Shown here: piece after piece, positions 19,962 to 28,800 of the stretch
How the letters are laid out: every line of letters starts with the position of its first letter
How positions within the stretch are numbered: position 1 is the first letter of the stretch
Origin: Candidatus Polarisedimenticolia bacterium
GTDB lineage: Bacteria > Acidobacteriota > Polarisedimenticolia > Gp22-AA2
DNA: 64,000 nt
Assembly (NCBI GenBank): GCA_036001465.1
Contig: DASYUH010000032.1
Span: 186,001-250,000, forward strand
Direction: 5' to 3'
Made by a program: the position numbers and the translations under genes
Notes under the pieces: generated by a model
The model's input: only the letters and a program-made list of their open reading frames with translations
What the model was told of the DNA's origin: nothing
Database searches by the model: none

Positions 19962-20025
19962 TGGTGGAGGCGGCGGGGACAGTTCCCGCGTCCAAGATCT
20001 CGCCCTTTGTTCTCAGTAGGTCAAG
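19962..20025. repeat. Degenerate ssrA-3'-end copy plus element right-end sequence
   Basis: The first 16 bases equal the beginning of the 29-base ssrA terminal repeat (TGGTGGAGGCGGCGGG). The next part is diverged, then CAGTTCCCGCGTCCAAG and TCTCGCCC follow. Almost the same string occurs at 31062-31090, just left of the third ssrA-end copy. This is interpreted as the right end of an older insertion whose body has been lost or lies to the left. Confidence 0.6.
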
Positions 20026-20054
20026 TGGCGGAGGCGGCGGGAGTCGAACCCGCG
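20026..20054. repeat. Attachment-site copy 1 (ssrA 3' end, one mismatch)
   Basis: These 29 bases match the terminal 29 bases of the tmRNA gene at 60777-60805 with a single difference (base 20029, C for T). No tRNA or tmRNA body surrounds it. It marks the left end of segment I. Confidence 0.75.
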
Positions 20055-20180
20055 CCACCTCAGAACGCTTAACTGGCTGATGGCGCACGACTTTTCGTCG
20101 CAGCCGGCTGACAGCTGGCTCCCAACGCGTTTGTCCTTCACGCCCTGCTCGATTCTATCTACCAGCCAATCCGTCAACCC
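20055..20180 (-). pseudogene. Integrase 3'-end/attachment-arm remnant of segment I
   Basis: The sequence after attachment copy 1 closely matches that after copy 2 (25061 onward): both contain AACTGGCTGATGGCGC, then GACTTTTCGTCG. On the minus strand the short frame entering the core reads VLRWRGFDSRRLRH, as in the tail of tyrosine integrases that run into a tRNA-type attachment site. Only the tail survives. No promoter or domain can be seen. Confidence 0.45.
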
Positions 20181-20191
20181 GTCCTTTGTTC

Positions 20192-20197
20192 TATAAT
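20192..20197 (+). promoter_or_regulatory. -10 element of the kinase gene
   Basis: A perfect TATAAT lies 13 bases before the ATG at 20210. With a start point 6-8 bases downstream, the transcript would be nearly leaderless, which fits the lack of a ribosome site. No good -35 is seen. Confidence 0.45.
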
Positions 20198-20209
20198 CCG
20201 CCGAACTCA

Positions 20210-22897
20210 ATGCCCCTGTCGCCCGGAACCAAGCTCGGCCCATACGAAATAGCAGCGCCGCTCGGTGCCGGCGGCATGGGAGAGGTTTACAAAGCGCGCG
20301 ACCCGCGGCTCGACCGCACGGTCGCCGTCAAGATACTTCCCACGCACCTTTCCGGCGATCCGCTGCTGCGCCAGCGTTTCGAGCGCGAAGCCAAAGCGGT
20401 CTCCAGCCTGAACCACCCGCACATCTGCACGCTGCACGACGTCGGCAGCCAGGATGGTACGGACTACCTGGTGATGGAATTCCTCGAGGGCGAAACGCTT
20501 GAGGTGCGCCTGGAGAGGGGCCCGCTGCCCCTGGCGCAGGTGCTGAAGTACGGCATCCAGATTGCCGACGCGCTCGACAAGGCGCACCGCCAAGGTGTGG
20601 TGCACCGCGACCTGAAGCCCGGCAACATCATGCTGACTACCGCCGGCGCCAAGCTGCTTGACTTCGGCCTGGCCAAGGCCGGCGCGCCGATCGCGCCCGG
20701 CTCGAACCTCACGGTCGCGCCGACCAGGACTTCGCCCGTCACGCAGCACGGCATGATTGTCGGCACCTTCCAGTACATGTCGCCGGAACAGGTGGAGGGC
20801 CGCGACGTGGATGCGCGCAGCGACCTCTTCGCTTTCGGCGCTACGCTTTACGAGATGGTCACCGCGCGCCGCGCCTTTCCGGGCAAGAGTTCGCTCAGCG
20901 TGGCCTCGGCCATCCTGGAGAGGGATCCCGAGCCGATCAGCACGCTGGCGCCGATGACGCCCCCCGCGCTCGACCGCACCATACGCAAGTGCCTGGCCAA
21001 GGACCCGGAGGATCGCTGGCAGACGGCGCGCGATTTGCTGCTCGAATTGAAGTGGATTGAAGAGGCGGGCTCCCAGGCCGGCGTTCCGGCGGTGGTCTCG
21101 ACGCGTCGCAGAATCGCGGAGCGCGCGTGGATGGTCGGCGTCGCGGCCCTCCTGCCGGCCACGGCCGCGCTGGGCGTCCTCTACTACCGCAGCGTTTCGG
21201 TGGAACCCCAGGTCGTGCGGGCTTTCATTCCAGCGCCGGAGAAGGGCAATTTTCGTTTCAGCGGCGGGGGAAATCAGGGTCCGGTGACTATTTCACCCGA
21301 CGGGCGCATGCTTGCTTTCTCCGCGCAAGGCGCCGACGGCATCCAGTTGCTCTACGTCCGACCTGTCGATTCGACCACGGCGCAGCCGCTGGCCGGCACG
21401 GCAGGCGCCGGGATGCCTTTCTGGTCTCCCGACAGCCGCAGCATCGGCTTTTTCGCGGACGGAAAACTGAAGCGAATCGAAGCCAGTGGCGGTCCGGCGC
21501 TGACCCTCTGCGAAGTGGGCGTCGTCGGGCGCGGCGGCACGTGGAACCGCGAGGGCGTGATCGTTTTCGCTCCGACTCCCAACGGCCCCCTTTACAAGGT
21601 TCGGGACACCGGCGGCCAATCCACGCCCGTCACTCACGTGGATACGGCCCGCGGTGAAACCTCCCATCGCTGGCCGCAGTTCCTGCCCGATGGAAGGCAT
21701 TTCCTTTTCTTTGCGCGACTCGGCGCTCTGGGCACTTCGAACGAGAACAACGGCATTCATGTTGGCTCTTTGGATGGACACCCCCCGAAGTTTCTGTTTG
21801 GCACGCAGACCAACGCGGCCTATGCATCGGGCTACATGCTCTTCCTGCGCGGAAACACACTGATGGCCCAGCCTTTCCATCTGGAAAGGCTCGACCTGGT
21901 TGGAGAAGCCGTGCCCCTTGCCGAGCAGATTCAGGAAGAACCCTCCAGCGCCATCGGAGTGTTCTCCGCCTCACAAACCGGAGTGCTGGCCTATCAGACT
22001 GGCGGAGAAATGGTCGGGTCCAATTTGTTTTGGCGCGACCGTGCAGGGAAGCAGACCGGCGCGCTGGGTGACCCGGCCGGTTACATGGACCTCAGCATAT
22101 CGCGCGACCGGCGGAAGGTCGCCGTGAGCATGGTGGACCCGAGCGCGGGCCCGCCGGATATCTGGATTTACGAAGTGTCACGGGGCTTGCGGTCACGCTT
22201 CACTTTCGATCCGGCCGTGGATCGTTGGCCCATCTGGTCGCCGGACAGCACGCGCGTCGCTTTCAGTTCCAACCGCAGGGGGCAATTCAACCTGTACATC
22301 AAGTCGTACGCGGGCTCCGGGATCGAGGAATCACTCCTGGAAGATGACCGCGATAAGATTCTCACCGACTGGTCTTCCGACGGCCGTTATGTCCTGTATG
22401 AGACCCGGGGTGACCCCAAAACCCAGTCCGACGTGTGGGCCCTGCCATTATCCGGCGACCGCAAGCCGATCCCTGTGCTCCAGACTCCGTTCCGCGAGCT
22501 CGAGGCCGTCTTTTCCCCCGATGGGCGCTGGATCGCCTACACCTCGGATGAGTCGGGACGGGGCGAGGTGTATGTCACTTCCTTCCCCGGGCCGGGACGA
22601 AAGTGGCAGGTTTCCACCAGCGGCGGCGTTCTGCCCCGCTGGTCCGGCACCGGGAGAGAGGTTTTCTTTGATGGTCCGGGCGAACGCATCATGGCGGCTG
22701 CGGTGAGCGTCCGCGGTGATACGTTCGAGGTGGGAGGCACGCAACAGCTCTTTGAGATTCGCTCGCAGCGACCGGGAAACGTCTTCGACGTCACACCGGA
22801 CGGCCAGCGGTTTCTGGTGAACACCGCCACACAGGCGCAAAACTCCGTGCCCATGACTCTGGTGGTGAATTGGCCCGCTGAACTGAAGAAGAAGTAG
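20210..22897 (+). CDS. Ser/Thr protein kinase fused to TolB-like beta-propeller
   Basis: This is an 895-residue membrane kinase. Residues 1-275 are a Hanks-type kinase: GAGGMGEVYKARD glycine loop, VAVKIL lysine, HRDLKPGN catalytic loop (His about 132), DFGLAK and the MSPEQ/ARSDLFAFG region. A single transmembrane helix follows (VGVAALLPATAALGVLYY, about 310-330). The external part is a WD40/PD40 TolB-like propeller with repeated SPDGR motifs (ISPDGRMLAFSA, WSPDSRSIGFF, FSPDGRWIAYTSDESGRGEVYV). This architecture is very common in Acidobacteria. The start at ATG 20210 is preferred over TTG 20186. It is alone on its strand inside segment I. The substrate and sensed signal are unknown. Confidence 0.9.
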   Translation: MPLSPGTKLGPYEIAAPLGAGGMGEVYKARDPRLDRTVAVKILPTHLSGDPLLRQRFEREAKAVSSLNHPHICTLHDVGSQDGTDYLVMEFLEGETLEVRLERGPLPLAQVLKYGIQIADALDKAHRQGVVHRDLKPGNIMLTTAGAKLLDFGLAKAGAPIAPGSNLTVAPTRTSPVTQHGMIVGTFQYMSPEQVEGRDVDARSDLFAFGATLYEMVTARRAFPGKSSLSVASAILERDPEPISTLAPMTPPALDRTIRKCLAKDPEDRWQTARDLLLELKWIEEAGSQAGVPAVVSTRRRIAERAWMVGVAALLPATAALGVLYYRSVSVEPQVVRAFIPAPEKGNFRFSGGGNQGPVTISPDGRMLAFSAQGADGIQLLYVRPVDSTTAQPLAGTAGAGMPFWSPDSRSIGFFADGKLKRIEASGGPALTLCEVGVVGRGGTWNREGVIVFAPTPNGPLYKVRDTGGQSTPVTHVDTARGETSHRWPQFLPDGRHFLFFARLGALGTSNENNGIHVGSLDGHPPKFLFGTQTNAAYASGYMLFLRGNTLMAQPFHLERLDLVGEAVPLAEQIQEEPSSAIGVFSASQTGVLAYQTGGEMVGSNLFWRDRAGKQTGALGDPAGYMDLSISRDRRKVAVSMVDPSAGPPDIWIYEVSRGLRSRFTFDPAVDRWPIWSPDSTRVAFSSNRRGQFNLYIKSYAGSGIEESLLEDDRDKILTDWSSDGRYVLYETRGDPKTQSDVWALPLSGDRKPIPVLQTPFRELEAVFSPDGRWIAYTSDESGRGEVYVTSFPGPGRKWQVSTSGGVLPRWSGTGREVFFDGPGERIMAAAVSVRGDTFEVGGTQQLFEIRSQRPGNVFDVTPDGQRFLVNTATQAQNSVPMTLVVNWPAELKKK

Positions 22898-23086
22898 CAG
22901 TCCTGCTGTCCCCTTGCCATGGAGCTGGACGCTCACGGCGACTTCCCAGGCTGCATCACGCGCCTGGCGAACGACTGGCGCGGCAGCGGATGGATATCGA
23001 TGGCGGGCGACTCGTCTCCTGCGCCGCGCGGCTGGTTGAGGCGGCGGGAGCCCAGCCCGTGCGGCCGCAAGCGCTTCCGCGGGTTT

Positions 23087-24775
23087 CTACCGGCTCGTGA
23101 CGCGCGAGGAGTCCGCCTGGAGGAACGCCTTCGCGCGGGCCATCTCCGGCCGCTGGCCGTCTCCGTCCTTGGCGAGATCCAGCAACCGACGATAGTGCTC
23201 GCGCGCCGTCTCCGCCTTGCCGGCACGCTCGGCCGCGAGCGCGGCGCCGGCCGTCGCACGATAGCGGCCCGGATTGATCTGCAGCGACCGCTCGAAGGCG
23301 GCCAGCGCGTCATCCGGCCGCTTCAGCTCCAGATACAGATCGCCCAGCAGCTCGCGGATCGGAACGATCGCGCCGGGACTGACCGGGTGCTTGCCAAGCG
23401 CGTCCTCCTCATCGGCCGCATAGCGAAGAAGGGCGATCGCCTCGTCGTGACGGCTCTCCGACCATGCGATCCAGCCGGCCACGGCAAGCATCTGCAGCTC
23501 CAACTGCCTGCGGAAGAAGGTGGCGCTGGGGTGGCTGCTGGCGTCGCGAAGCTCCTTCATTTTCGCCATCGCCTGGCGGGCGCCGGGCGCGTCAGCGGTG
23601 CGCACTCTCCCGAGCGCGCGGGCGAACTCGACGTGCGCGGCATCGAAGGGGAACTTCTCCACGAGAGCCTGGCGCGGCGGAGCCAGGGAGACGGCTTCCT
23701 GCCAGGCCTGACGCTCGACGACCAGACGCGCCGGGATCGCCCCGGCGGCGTAGGCCACCGCGAAGTCCACCTCAGGGTACGTCCTGGCGATCTTCGCCAG
23801 CCGGTCCGCCACCTCTCGAGCCTTGGCGTCCTGGGCCGTCTGCAGATACCCGTACGCCAGGTAGTCGAGGGCGTGCAGCTCGTTGTAGTTCGCCGCGTCG
23901 GGATGGTATTTGCGGGAATACTCCCTGGCGGCCTGGGAGGACGCCAGGTTGGCGTCGATCGACTTCTGCCACATGCCGAGGCGCGTGTAGATGTGCGACG
24001 GCATGTGAAGCGCGTGCGGGACCCACGGGGCGAGGCTGGCGTACTGATCGGCGGCCGCGAGGCCTTTCGGAGCCAGCGACGGATAGTCGTACGCATGAAT
24101 CAGGTAGTGCACCAGGCCCGGGTGGTTCGGGTTCTTCTTCCAGAGCGGCTCCAGGATCCCGGCGGCCTTCAACTGGATCGGGAGGTCCTCCTCCTTCGGA
24201 CTCGACAGGATCAGCGACAGGGCGTAGAAGGCCGCCGCTTCGACGTCGGCCGGGTATTTGGCGTGGACCTTCTCCATCGCCTGCGAAAAAGCGGCCCGCC
24301 TGGTGCGGTAATCCGTCGGCCCGTGGCAGCTCTGTCCAGCCGGACCCGTGGCGGTCTCCTTCGCGGCATCATAAAAAGCGGCCAGGGCCCCGATGTAGTC
24401 GCGCTCCCGCTCGCTGACGGTCCCGGCGGCTTGGGCCTTCGAGATCGCCTCGAGCCCCGCCTTGAGCTCGTCGTCGGTCGGAGGCGCCCAGATCGGGTGG
24501 TAATACGTCATGGCCACCCCCCAGTGCGCCATGGCGCAGGAAGGGTCCAGCGTGGCCGCCGACGTGAACACGCGCCGCGCTTCCTCATAGAAGAACGAGT
24601 GCAGCAGCGCCACACCGCGCAGGAACTCGGGCTGCGCCTTCGCGCTGCACGAGGTCGGGAATTCGACGGTGCCGACCTTGCTCAGGTCGCCCAGGACGGG
24701 CGACTCGGCCGCCAGGGAGTCGAGAGCCCTGGGCGCAAGCACCAGCAGGATTGGGATCAGGATTGATCGTCTCAT
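23087..24775 (-). CDS. Exported tetratricopeptide-repeat protein
   Basis: This is a 562-residue protein with a signal peptide (MRRSILIPILLVLAPRALDSLAAE). The body is alpha-helical TPR: EFLRGVALLHSFFYEEARRVFTSAATLDPSCAMAHWGVAMTYYHP, HALHMPSHIYTRLGMWQKSIDANLASS, and C-terminal repeats such as ELKRPDDALAAFERSLQINPGRYRATAGAALAAERAGKAETAREHYRRLL. The opening block with HxWGVAMTYYHP and the central LVHYLIHAYDYP and HMPSHIYxRLGxW motifs define a recognisable bacterial family of unknown function. The start at 24775 begins the signal sequence. It converges with the kinase gene (190 bp apart). A role in envelope protein assembly is only a guess. Confidence 0.8.
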   Translation of the reverse strand: MRRSILIPILLVLAPRALDSLAAESPVLGDLSKVGTVEFPTSCSAKAQPEFLRGVALLHSFFYEEARRVFTSAATLDPSCAMAHWGVAMTYYHPIWAPPTDDELKAGLEAISKAQAAGTVSERERDYIGALAAFYDAAKETATGPAGQSCHGPTDYRTRRAAFSQAMEKVHAKYPADVEAAAFYALSLILSSPKEEDLPIQLKAAGILEPLWKKNPNHPGLVHYLIHAYDYPSLAPKGLAAADQYASLAPWVPHALHMPSHIYTRLGMWQKSIDANLASSQAAREYSRKYHPDAANYNELHALDYLAYGYLQTAQDAKAREVADRLAKIARTYPEVDFAVAYAAGAIPARLVVERQAWQEAVSLAPPRQALVEKFPFDAAHVEFARALGRVRTADAPGARQAMAKMKELRDASSHPSATFFRRQLELQMLAVAGWIAWSESRHDEAIALLRYAADEEDALGKHPVSPGAIVPIRELLGDLYLELKRPDDALAAFERSLQINPGRYRATAGAALAAERAGKAETAREHYRRLLDLAKDGDGQRPEMARAKAFLQADSSRVTSR

Positions 24776-25031
24776 CGTCGCAGACTCTCCACAGGGCAAT
24801 CCTCGGAACGGGTGATCCTCACCGCGAGGCGGTTGCCGTATCCCGCAAGGCTAGCAGAACGGATGAGGGGCTGCAAAGTAATCAGCGATTCACATAAGGC
24901 GCGCCACCAACGCGATCGCGTACGCCGCGGACGGGTCAGCCAGTGGTCCGGCGCGTGCCGGGAGCTTGGTGTCCATCCGCTTGGCGTCACTCGACGAGAT
25001 TGGCCAAGCCCCGACTGCCCGAAGAAATAAT

Positions 25032-25060
25032 TGGTGGAGGCGGCGGGAGTCGAACCCGCG
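25032..25060. repeat. Attachment-site copy 2 (ssrA 3' end, exact)
   Basis: These 29 bases are identical to 60777-60805. They mark the junction of segments I and II. Confidence 0.8.
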
Positions 25061-25375
25061 CCGCCCCAAAACGCTAACTGGCTGATGGCGCGCGACTTTT
25101 CGTCGTAACTGGCTGGAAATTCGTTGCCTTGTTGTCAATTCGTTGTGCTCTGGAGTGCTCTGCTGTGCTCTGGAGTGCTCCCCAGTCTTGGAGATATGTT
25201 GGAGACGGCCGACAGGAGCTATTGCCAGCCACACGGGGACTGGTCGCGCGATCCAGCTCGCTGGGCTCGGTGCTGAAGGCGGCAACGCGAAGACGTGGCA
25301 ACAGCGGGAATTCACCTTGGCCGCGCCGGGCAGCCGCGGACGGACCGCCTCCTGGCGGTCAGTCGTCACCAGCAT
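25061..25375 (-). pseudogene. Integrase tail remnant of segment II
   Basis: On the minus strand an open frame enters attachment copy 2 and reads RRGFDSRRLHQLF across it, the usual appearance of an integrase C-terminus running into a tRNA-type site. The first 75 bases resemble those at 20055. The remaining part is AC-rich and repetitive (GAGCACTCCAGAGCAC units) and has no recognisable catalytic residues. I read it as the surviving end of a lost integrase gene. The stretch from 25376 to 25883 holds repeats but no convincing gene. Confidence 0.4.
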
Positions 25376-25495
25376 GCGGTCTCGCGGGCTCAGCAGGCCC
25401 CGCCCACCCCGATTCAGGACGTGCGTGTAGATCGCCGTGTCGACGTCTTGTGCTCTGGAGTCCTCCCGAGTCTTGGAGATATGTTGGAGACGGAG
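25162..25495. repeat. Pair of 45-50 bp direct repeats
   Basis: The block at 25162-25210 (TGCTCTGGAGTGCTCC ... CTTGGAGATATGTTGGAGACGG) recurs at 25450-25495 with a few changes. The copies are about 285 bp apart. They lie in the non-coding left part of segment II and may be integrase arm sites or remnants of a duplicated integrase tail. Confidence 0.6.
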
Positions 25496-25883
25496 TTGGC
25501 ACCTCTGGTCTCAAACAACAGGGTCTCCCGATAGCCCGGGACGGTCCACCTTCGTCCGGAGCGACGACCTCGGCGCGGCCCGGGCGCTGTTGCGCCGTCG
25601 CAGGGCGGCGCCCGGACGGGTCGGCCTGTTTCCATCCAAACCAAAGCCTTTCCGCCTCACCGAAAACCGGTTGCGGGGCCATTCTTTTCGCGGTATATGG
25701 CTGCTCAAGCTGCGGTTTGAGGAAACACGGCGCGCACTCGGTCGAGGAGGGGGCAACCTCGGGCGGTTCCAGGGGCGTGGGTTCGTAGAGCCTGGAGTGC
25801 AGCCGGCGTCCATCACAAAAACTCCATCCGCGAGACCGACGCCTCGCATGTGGGGAGCCATCGCGCCCAGAGGAGGATCGGTC

Positions 25884-28800
25884 ATGTCGTCCGTCTCTTG
25901 GCTCCATCGTCATCGATACGCGCTGGTTGTCTCGCTAGCAGTTGCCCTGGCCGGGAGCCGCATCTACCTGGGCGGGGCCGTCGGGACGGACGCGGCAACC
26001 TCTCCCGCGATCTCTGCGACGCCGAGCAGGTTCGGGTCGGGTCAGACCGTGAAGGTCAAAGGGTCGGGGTTCGATCCGAGCGTCAGCGTCGTCGTCTGGT
26101 TCGACGCCAACGGAAACGGCACGAAGGAGTCGGGCGAGGCCGGGACGACGGTCGCGACCGACTCGGCCGGGAGCTTCGCCGGGGCCTCCATCGACGTGTT
26201 CGGCTCCCCCGGCTCTTACCCCATCCGCGCGAGCAGCCCGGGCTCGTCGACCGTGCGGGCAACGATCAGCATCGGCAGCTGCTGGGTCCAGGATGAGGGC
26301 TGCACGATCAATGGAGCCCAATACATCTGTCTCCTCGGGGACTCGCCGAGTGACATGATCTCGGACTGCAAGGCGATCGACTCCAACTACTCCGACACGA
26401 CGAAGTTTCCGAATGGCTGGGACCTGTCGAACGTGGGGCCGCGGTTCGCGGGCGCTGGCGTTCTTGCCGCGGCGGCCGTCAGCGTCAATCCGGTTCCGCT
26501 GTCGGGTTGTATCGCGATGACGAACGCGATCTCGGTCGCGACAGGCCTGCCATACAACAACATCGTCCCGGACCAGTTCTACGCGTTGGAGCCCACGCAT
26601 GGATTACTGAGCACCGCCTGCGGCGTTCCGGCCCTGGGCATCCCACCCTTCGATCTGCCCCTCTACCTCACGCACGCCGCCATCGAGGCGGCGCTACCAG
26701 GCCATCACGGGCTCCCGGACCCCGCCCTGGACGACGCCGCCGTCATCGAGGCGGTCGTCGCGGGGATCCAGGCCGCCGCCGCGACCGCCGAGCTCCAGCT
26801 TCCGGGATCTGGCGTGACTCTGCTAATCGCCGCCCAACAGGCCCTGGCCGCAGCCGCTGTGGACGGCGCCATCGCCTGCGGCTTCGTGAACTACTACTGC
26901 AACGGCAGCGACATAACCGGAAACATCATCGCCCACAGCAATCTGCAGAAGCAGCTGCTGCCCTTCAAGTTCGGGGGCTCCACGCGTTGGGGGGACATCA
27001 TCGGCTGGGCCAGACCCGCGTGCCGCAGCAACGTGATCCCGCCAGAAGGCGAGGTCGGTGAGTGCTCGACGCCCGACACCCTCCCCAATCCCGGCTCCGC
27101 GGGTGACCTCAACATTCTCGCGGACGAGATTTGTGCGACCGGTCCGATCGTCGGGCTCAGCATCGGCTATGACGGTGACCTGAGCTTCGACATCAACGAC
27201 AACCCCGATCCGGAGCTGGGCCCCGGTCCCGCCATCGAGAGTCTGACCAACTACCACAACTTCCAGCCGGGCCCTGGTGGGTCGGAGCCTCCGAGTGGAC
27301 TCGACATCGAGATCCCGCTGGCGGATCGCGGGCTCTTCCTGCCGACGCTCGAGAAGCTTCGGATAGGGACAACGGTGGAGGTCTGCGGTCGATGGGTCGC
27401 GGACATGCACCAGTCCTGGAACGAGCTCCATCCGGTCACGTCGATCACGATCCTCGACGAAACGCCGCCGGTCATCGCGCCGACGGTCGCGCTGGTGAAG
27501 GACATCAACCCCGTCGGCGGCAGCTCGGTCTTCGGGGCCGGTGTCAACGTGAACGGGGTGCTGTTCGTCGCGGCCAATGACGGGGTCCATGGGCTCGAGC
27601 TGTGGAAGAGCGACGGGACGGCGGGGGGCACGGTGCTGGTGAAGGACATCTACCCCTCCGGCGACTCGCTTCCCCAAGGGCTCGAGGGCACGAACGTCAA
27701 CGGGACGCTGTTCTTCCGGGCCGCCGACGGGGTCCACGGGTTCGAGCTGTGGAAGAGTGACGGCACGGCGGCGGGCACGGTTCTCGTGAAGGACATCAAC
27801 CCCGGCGCCGGCACGGCGTTCCCGCAGAACATGACAAACGTCAACGGTGTGCTGTTCTTCACGGCCGATGACGGCCTCCAGGGGCGCGAGCTGTGGATGA
27901 GCGACGGCACGGCGGCGGGCACCCTTATCGTGGAGGACATCAACCTTGGCGCCGGCAGTTCGCTTACCCAGGGGCCCGCGCTGCTCACGAACGTCAACGG
28001 GAGGCTGTTCTTCCCGGCCGATGACGGGGTCCAGGGGCGCGAGCTGTGGACGAGCGACGGGACGGAGGTGGGTACCCAGCTCGTGGCGGACTTCACCCCC
28101 GTCCCCGGCTGGTCCTCGATTCCCTACGAGCTGACGAACGTCAACGGGACGCTGTACTTCGGGCTGGTCAATTGGATTCTTGATGGAGTGTACCACCTGA
28201 ACGTGTTCGATCTCTTTACCTTGAGGGGGCTGGTCAAGGACATCAACCCCCCCAACATCGTCGGAGGCGCGCTTGTCGGCGGCCTGACAAATGTGAGCGG
28301 AACGCTGTTCTTCACGGCGGATGACGGGGTCCACGGGCGCGAGCTGTGGCGGAGCAACGGGTCGGAGGGTAGCACTCAGCTGGTGAAGGACATCCAGCCC
28401 CCGACCGGGGCTAGCCCCAGCAGACTGACGAACGTGAACGGGACGCTGTTCTTCGTGGTCAGTGACGGGACTCAGGCCGGGGGTCACGGGGCCGAGCTGT
28501 GGAAAAGTGACGGCACGGAGGAGGGCACCGTGCTCGTGAAGGACATCTATCCCGGCCCCAGCAGCTCGAATCCCGGCATCCTCACGAACGTGAACGGGAC
28601 GCTTTTCTTCCAGGCCACGGACGGGATCCACGGGCTCGAGCTGTGGATGAGCGATGGGTCGGAGGCGGGCACCGTGCTCGTGGCGGACATCAATCCCGGC
28701 GCCGGCGACTCGAATCCGAGCAACCTGACGAACGTGAACGGGACGCTCTTCTTCCAGGCCACGGACGGGATCCACGGGACTGAGCTGTGGGCAACGCGAT

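Noticed and set aside
22919-24766. A 615-codon open frame on the plus strand
   Set aside because: It is antisense to the TPR protein gene and has Arg/Gly-rich, low-information composition.
25437-25883. N-terminal extension of the ELK/PKD protein
   Set aside because: The upstream frame is open, but an ideal ribosome site and signal peptide begin at 25884, and the extension crosses non-coding repeats.
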